Source of the DNA: an uncultured Paracoccus sp.
GTDB lineage: Bacteria > Pseudomonadota > Alphaproteobacteria > Rhodobacterales > Rhodobacteraceae
Reading direction: 5' to 3'
Length of the DNA: 8,415 nucleotides
NCBI GenBank assembly: GCA_937859005.1
Contig: CALLYR010000119.1
Location: forward strand, 1-8,415
Shown here piece by piece: positions 5,639-8,415 of the stretch. Below the pieces are notes generated by a model, which saw nothing but the letters and a program-made list of their open reading frames with translations, made no database searches and had not been told where the DNA came from. How positions within the stretch are numbered: the stretch's first letter is position 1; each line of letters begins with the position of its first letter. The translations under genes were made by a program, and so were the position numbers.

Positions 5639-6971
5639 TGTCGGCTCGATCCGGCGGCGGCTGCTGGCGGCGGGCGCCGTCACCCTGACGGCCGCGCTGG
5701 TTGCGGCCGGTCTTGGCCTGGCAATCCTGTTCGACCGGCATGTGGAACGGCTCGCGGTCGCGGAACTCGACGACCGGGCCATGGCGCTGTTGTCCGCGCT
5801 GGAATGGGACAGCGCGCACCTTCCCGTCTTTCGGGAAACGCGGATCGACCCCCGCTATGACCGGCCGCTGTCCGGCCGATACTGGCAGATGACCATCGGC
5901 GGGGAAATGACGCGGTCGCGATCGCTGTGGGACGGGGTGCTGCCGGTCGCCGACATTCCCCCGGCCACCGGCCGGACGCGGGTCGGGATCGGGCCCGGAC
6001 CGGATGGCCGGGCGCTGCTGATGCTGGACCGAAGCGTCGTGGCAGGGGCGGACCGGGTGCCCGTCCGCGTGACGGTCGCGATGGCCCGCGACGAACTGAT
6101 GGGGGCGCGGCAGGAGTTCGTGCGCGACCTCTATCCCTATCTTGCGCTGCTGGGGGGAATTCTTCTGGCCGCCTCGGCCGTGCAGGTGTCGGTCGGGCTG
6201 CGGCCGCTGTCGGCCATCAGCCGCAAGGTGGCGGCCCTGACCGAAGGCCGTATCGCCCGCCTGGGGACGGATCTGCCGCGCGAGGTTGCGCCCCTGTCCA
6301 CGCAGATCGATGCGCTGCTGGATGCGCGGGATGCCGAACTGGACAAGGCGCGGCTGCGGGCGGGCGACCTGGCGCATGGACTCAAGTCTCCGCTGCAGGC
6401 ACTCGAGGGTGAAATCACGCGCCTGCGCGACCGCGGCGAGGCAGAGATCGCCGCCCGGATCACCGCCGTGACCGACGCCATGCGACGCCATGTGGACCAC
6501 GAACTGGCCCGGTTCCGCATCCGGTCGCATCAGCGGCCCGCGCAGGCCAGTCCCGCCCGGATCGCCGCAGGAGTCGTCCGCGTCCTCGGCATGACGCCCA
6601 AGGGTCAGCAGGTGGAATGGTCGGTCCCGGCCGGACCCGGCCCTCTGGCCAGGATCGATCCCGGCGATCTGACCGAAATCCTGGGCGCGGTGCTGGTGCA
6701 TGCTCTGCGCCACGCCCGCAGCCGCGTTGCCCTGCGCAACTGGACCAGTGGCGCCGAAACGCTCATCCAGATCAGCGACGACGGGCCCGGCGTCCCCGAG
6801 GACCAGCTTGACCTGCTGGGCCGCCGCGGCCTGCGCCTGGACGAGACCACGGGCGGCGATGGCCTTGGCCTTGCCATCGTCGCCGATATCCTGGAAGCCG
6901 CGCAGGGGCGGATCATCTTTCGGAACGGGGCTCCGGGGCTGATCGTGACGGTTGCGCTGCCGTCGGCATGA
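5631..6971 (+). CDS. PhoQ-like sensor histidine kinase with atypical N-box
   Basis: The 446-aa inner-membrane sensor is the partner of the preceding regulator. Membrane helices lie at about 11-34 and 169-190, enclosing a periplasmic sensor of about 130 residues. A HAMP-like linker (191-240) follows, then the dimerisation/phosphoacceptor helix with DLAHGLKSPL (H249), and a HATPase_c domain (about 340-446) with G1 DDGPGVP (383-389) and G2 GDGLGLAIV (409-417). The closing layout is PhoQ/FeuQ-like. Where PhoQ has GNVLDNA in its N-box, this protein has GAVLVHA (352-358): both asparagines are replaced (A353, H357), including the one that coordinates Mg-ATP. Activity may thus be altered or biased to phosphatase. 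The start is GTG at 5631, overlapping the regulator stop by 8 bases; the nearby ATG (5638) is in another frame. A divalent-cation signal is suggested by PhoQ likeness and the RTX neighbour, not shown. Confidence 0.93.
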   Translation: MADVGSIRRRLLAAGAVTLTAALVAAGLGLAILFDRHVERLAVAELDDRAMALLSALEWDSAHLPVFRETRIDPRYDRPLSGRYWQMTIGGEMTRSRSLWDGVLPVADIPPATGRTRVGIGPGPDGRALLMLDRSVVAGADRVPVRVTVAMARDELMGARQEFVRDLYPYLALLGGILLAASAVQVSVGLRPLSAISRKVAALTEGRIARLGTDLPREVAPLSTQIDALLDARDAELDKARLRAGDLAHGLKSPLQALEGEITRLRDRGEAEIAARITAVTDAMRRHVDHELARFRIRSHQRPAQASPARIAAGVVRVLGMTPKGQQVEWSVPAGPGPLARIDPGDLTEILGAVLVHALRHARSRVALRNWTSGAETLIQISDDGPGVPEDQLDLLGRRGLRLDETTGGDGLGLAIVADILEAAQGRIIFRNGAPGLIVTVALPSA

Positions 6972-7017
6972 CGCTTGTCCCGGAACAGCCGCCAGACAGG
7001 GGAAGGGACGGCGCAGG

Positions 7018-8241
7018 ATGGGGCGGGATCGCGCAGCCAGCAGATCCGGGGCGCCGCGGGGAAGCCCCGCCGAGGTGCTGGTCGTCTTTCTTCGGCTTGG
7101 CCTGACGTCCTTTGGCGGGCCCATTGCCCATCTGGGTTATTTCCGGGACGAACTGGTGACGCGGCGCCGATGGCTTGACCCGTGCCTATGCCGATCTCGT
7201 GGCGCTGTGCCAGTTCCTGCCCGGCTCGGCGTCGAGCCAGGTGGGCTTTGCCCTGGATCTGATGCGGGCGGGGTGGCTGGGCGTCCTGGCAGCCTTTGCG
7301 GCGTTCACCCTGCCGTCGGCGCTGATCCTGGTTGTCGTCGCCGTCACGGCGACGGCGATTGCCGGGCCGGTCGCAAGCGGAGTGCTGCACGGGCTGAAGA
7401 TCGTCGCCGTCGCCATCGTGGCGCAGGCTGTCCTGGGGATGGCGCGAAGCCTCTGCCCGGATCGCGAACGCGCCGCCATTGCGGTGGCGGCTGTGGGATG
7501 GCTGGCCTTCCTGCCGGGGCGTCCGGAATGCTGGGCGGGATCCTGGCAGGTGCCCTGGCGGGGCTGGTGCTGGGCCGGGGCAGGGGCAATGACGATGCAC
7601 CCGCCCATGTCCATGTCGCGCTGCCGGTTTCGCGCCGCCAGTCCGTTCTGGCGCTGGCGGTCTTCGTCGGGTTGCTGGTCCTTCTTCCGCTGCTTGCCCG
7701 ACAGTCGCAGACGCTGGCCGTGATCGACAGCTTTTACCGCGCCGGCGCGCTCGTCTTTGGCGGCGGGCATCTCGTCCTTCCGCTGCTGGAAGCCGAGGTC
7801 GTGCAGACCGGCTGGGTCACGCAGGATGCCTTTGTCGCGGGCTATGGCGCGGCGCAGGCCGTGCCGGGACCGCTGTTCAGCTTTGCCGCCTATCTGGGCG
7901 CGGTGCTGGGGCCGCAACCGAACGGCATCGCGGGGGCAGCCATGGCGCTTTTGTCCCTGTTCCTGCCGGGGTTTCTGGTGCTGGTTGGCACGCTGCCCTT
8001 CTGGGACCGCTTCCGGTCGATGCCGTCCGCCCGGTCCGCGATGCAGGGGGCGAATGCGGCCGTGGTGGGCATTCTGGGCGCCGCGCTGTATTCCCCGGTC
8101 TTCGCAAGCGCCATCGGCGATCTGCGTGACCTTGCGCTGGCCCTGGGCTGTCTTGTCCTGCTGATGGCATGGAAAGCGCCGCCCTGGATAGTGGTCCTGA
8201 TCGCAGCCCTGGGCGGGGTGGGGCTGACCTGTCCCGGTTGA
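7018..8241 (+). pseudogene. chrA: chrA chromate transporter, two frameshifts
   Basis: ChrA is an inner-membrane chromate efflux protein. The long form, about 400 aa, has two homologous CHR domains. Here the first domain opens with FLRLGLTSFGGPIAHLGYFRDELVTRRRWL in the frame of the ATG at 7018. Near 7175-7182 the homology jumps to another frame (TRAYADLVALCQFLPGSASSQVG and about 100 further conserved residues). It returns to the first frame at the G run 7516-7519, continuing LGGILAGALAGLVLG. The second domain, with VFGGGHLVLPLLEAEVV and an AVPGPLFSFAAYLGA segment, then runs intact to the TGA at 8241. Both breaks sit at short homopolymers (CCC 7179-7181, GGGG 7516-7519), and everything else looks well conserved without stops. 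This fits either very recent inactivation or base-calling errors in an intact gene. The upstream GGGAAGGGA is a loose ribosome binding site, and an ATGA at 6968 in the middle-segment frame is an alternative start. The gene follows the kinase by 46 bases, so it may belong to that operon. Confidence 0.82.
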
Positions 8242-8255
8242 CCGGCAGGGGCAGA

Positions 8256-8415
8256 GTGACCGACTTTCCCGCGCGATCACACATAAGTTCCAGGCCGTGT
8301 GGGTGCGAAGGATTCACGCCCCCGGTGCCAGTGATTCAGGCTGGTATCTGCGATGAGACCCGCCTGGCGCGAGACCTGATGGCGGGCAAGGCGCGGACGT
8401 TTCATGAGCGGTTCA
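8256..8415 (+). CDS. Possible start of an unidentified gene, cut by the window edge
   Basis: A frame beginning at GTG 8256 (or more plausibly GTG 8325) stays open to the right edge. The second part reads VPVIQAGICDETRLARDLM and on to the window end in codons like those of the other genes. The first part uses rare codons (ATA, AGT, AGG, GGA) and is probably untranslated leader. GAAGGA near 8306-8311 is a distant ribosome binding site for GTG 8325. I do not recognise the product, and with so little sequence it may be a chance open frame. Confidence 0.25.
   Translation, partial: MTDFPARSHISSRPCGCEGFTPPVPVIQAGICDETRLARDLMAGKARTFHERF

Noticed and set aside
5589..7124. 511-codon minus-strand frame opposite the sensor kinase
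   Set aside because: The kinase motifs on the plus strand are unmistakable; the antisense translation is His/Arg/Gln/Pro-rich.
7186..8280. 364-codon minus-strand frame opposite chrA
   Set aside because: The plus strand carries conserved ChrA motifs; the antisense product is Arg/Gln/Pro-rich and unrelated to anything known.
8279..8375. Cobalamin-riboswitch-like stretch (GGTGCGAAGG, GCCCCCGG, GAGACCCGCC)
   Set aside because: Fragments resemble parts of the cobalamin riboswitch, but the diagnostic GCCCCCGCAACTG-type core and the GCCACTG box are absent.

Overview
The window is about two-thirds G+C, with strongly GC-biased third codon positions and long spurious open frames on both strands. Gene content (a BolA/Grx4 pair, a PepSY-regulator-kinase operon, RTX repeats, a DUF883/holin-like pair) and an alphaproteobacterial-type stress promoter point to an alphaproteobacterium, most likely of the Rhodobacteraceae (Paracoccus-like). 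That assignment is inference from style and gene order. No rRNA, tRNA, CRISPR array or insertion sequence was seen.

Left part (85-2834). A GT4-like glycosyltransferase is read leftward. About 370 bases separate it from a rightward pair: a DUF883/ElaB-YqjD-type tail-anchored coiled-coil protein and, four bases later, a YqjE-like phage-holin-family membrane protein. Upstream of the pair is an exact GGAAC-N17-CGTT match to the promoter consensus of the general-stress sigma factor EcfG. The DUF883 protein carries three LEA-like 11-residue repeats. A strong hairpin (2851-2875) closes the pair and also serves the converging gene on the other strand.

Middle part (2895-3548). bolA-like and grxD-like genes lie together on the minus strand. 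They encode the usual partners of the CGFS-glutaredoxin/BolA iron-sulfur system.

Right-middle part (3907-6971). A small, almost pure RTX calcium-binding repeat protein (minus strand) is divergent from a tightly coupled operon of periplasmic PepSY protein, OmpR-family response regulator and PhoQ-like sensor kinase. The 104-base gap between them holds the most striking structure here. Two TGTCA-type direct repeats with 11-base period point at each gene, and each pair is followed after exactly 11 bases by CTAGA. The whole arrangement is mirror-symmetric about base 4631. It looks like a shared operator from which the regulator would drive both its own operon and the RTX gene, giving a candidate divalent-cation-responsive module. 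The kinase has its phosphoacceptor His and its glycine boxes but lacks both usual asparagines of the N-box.

Right end (7018-8415). A two-domain ChrA chromate transporter follows, interrupted by two frame changes at short C and G runs. These are either real pseudogenising indels or sequencing errors. A possible gene start runs off the right edge.
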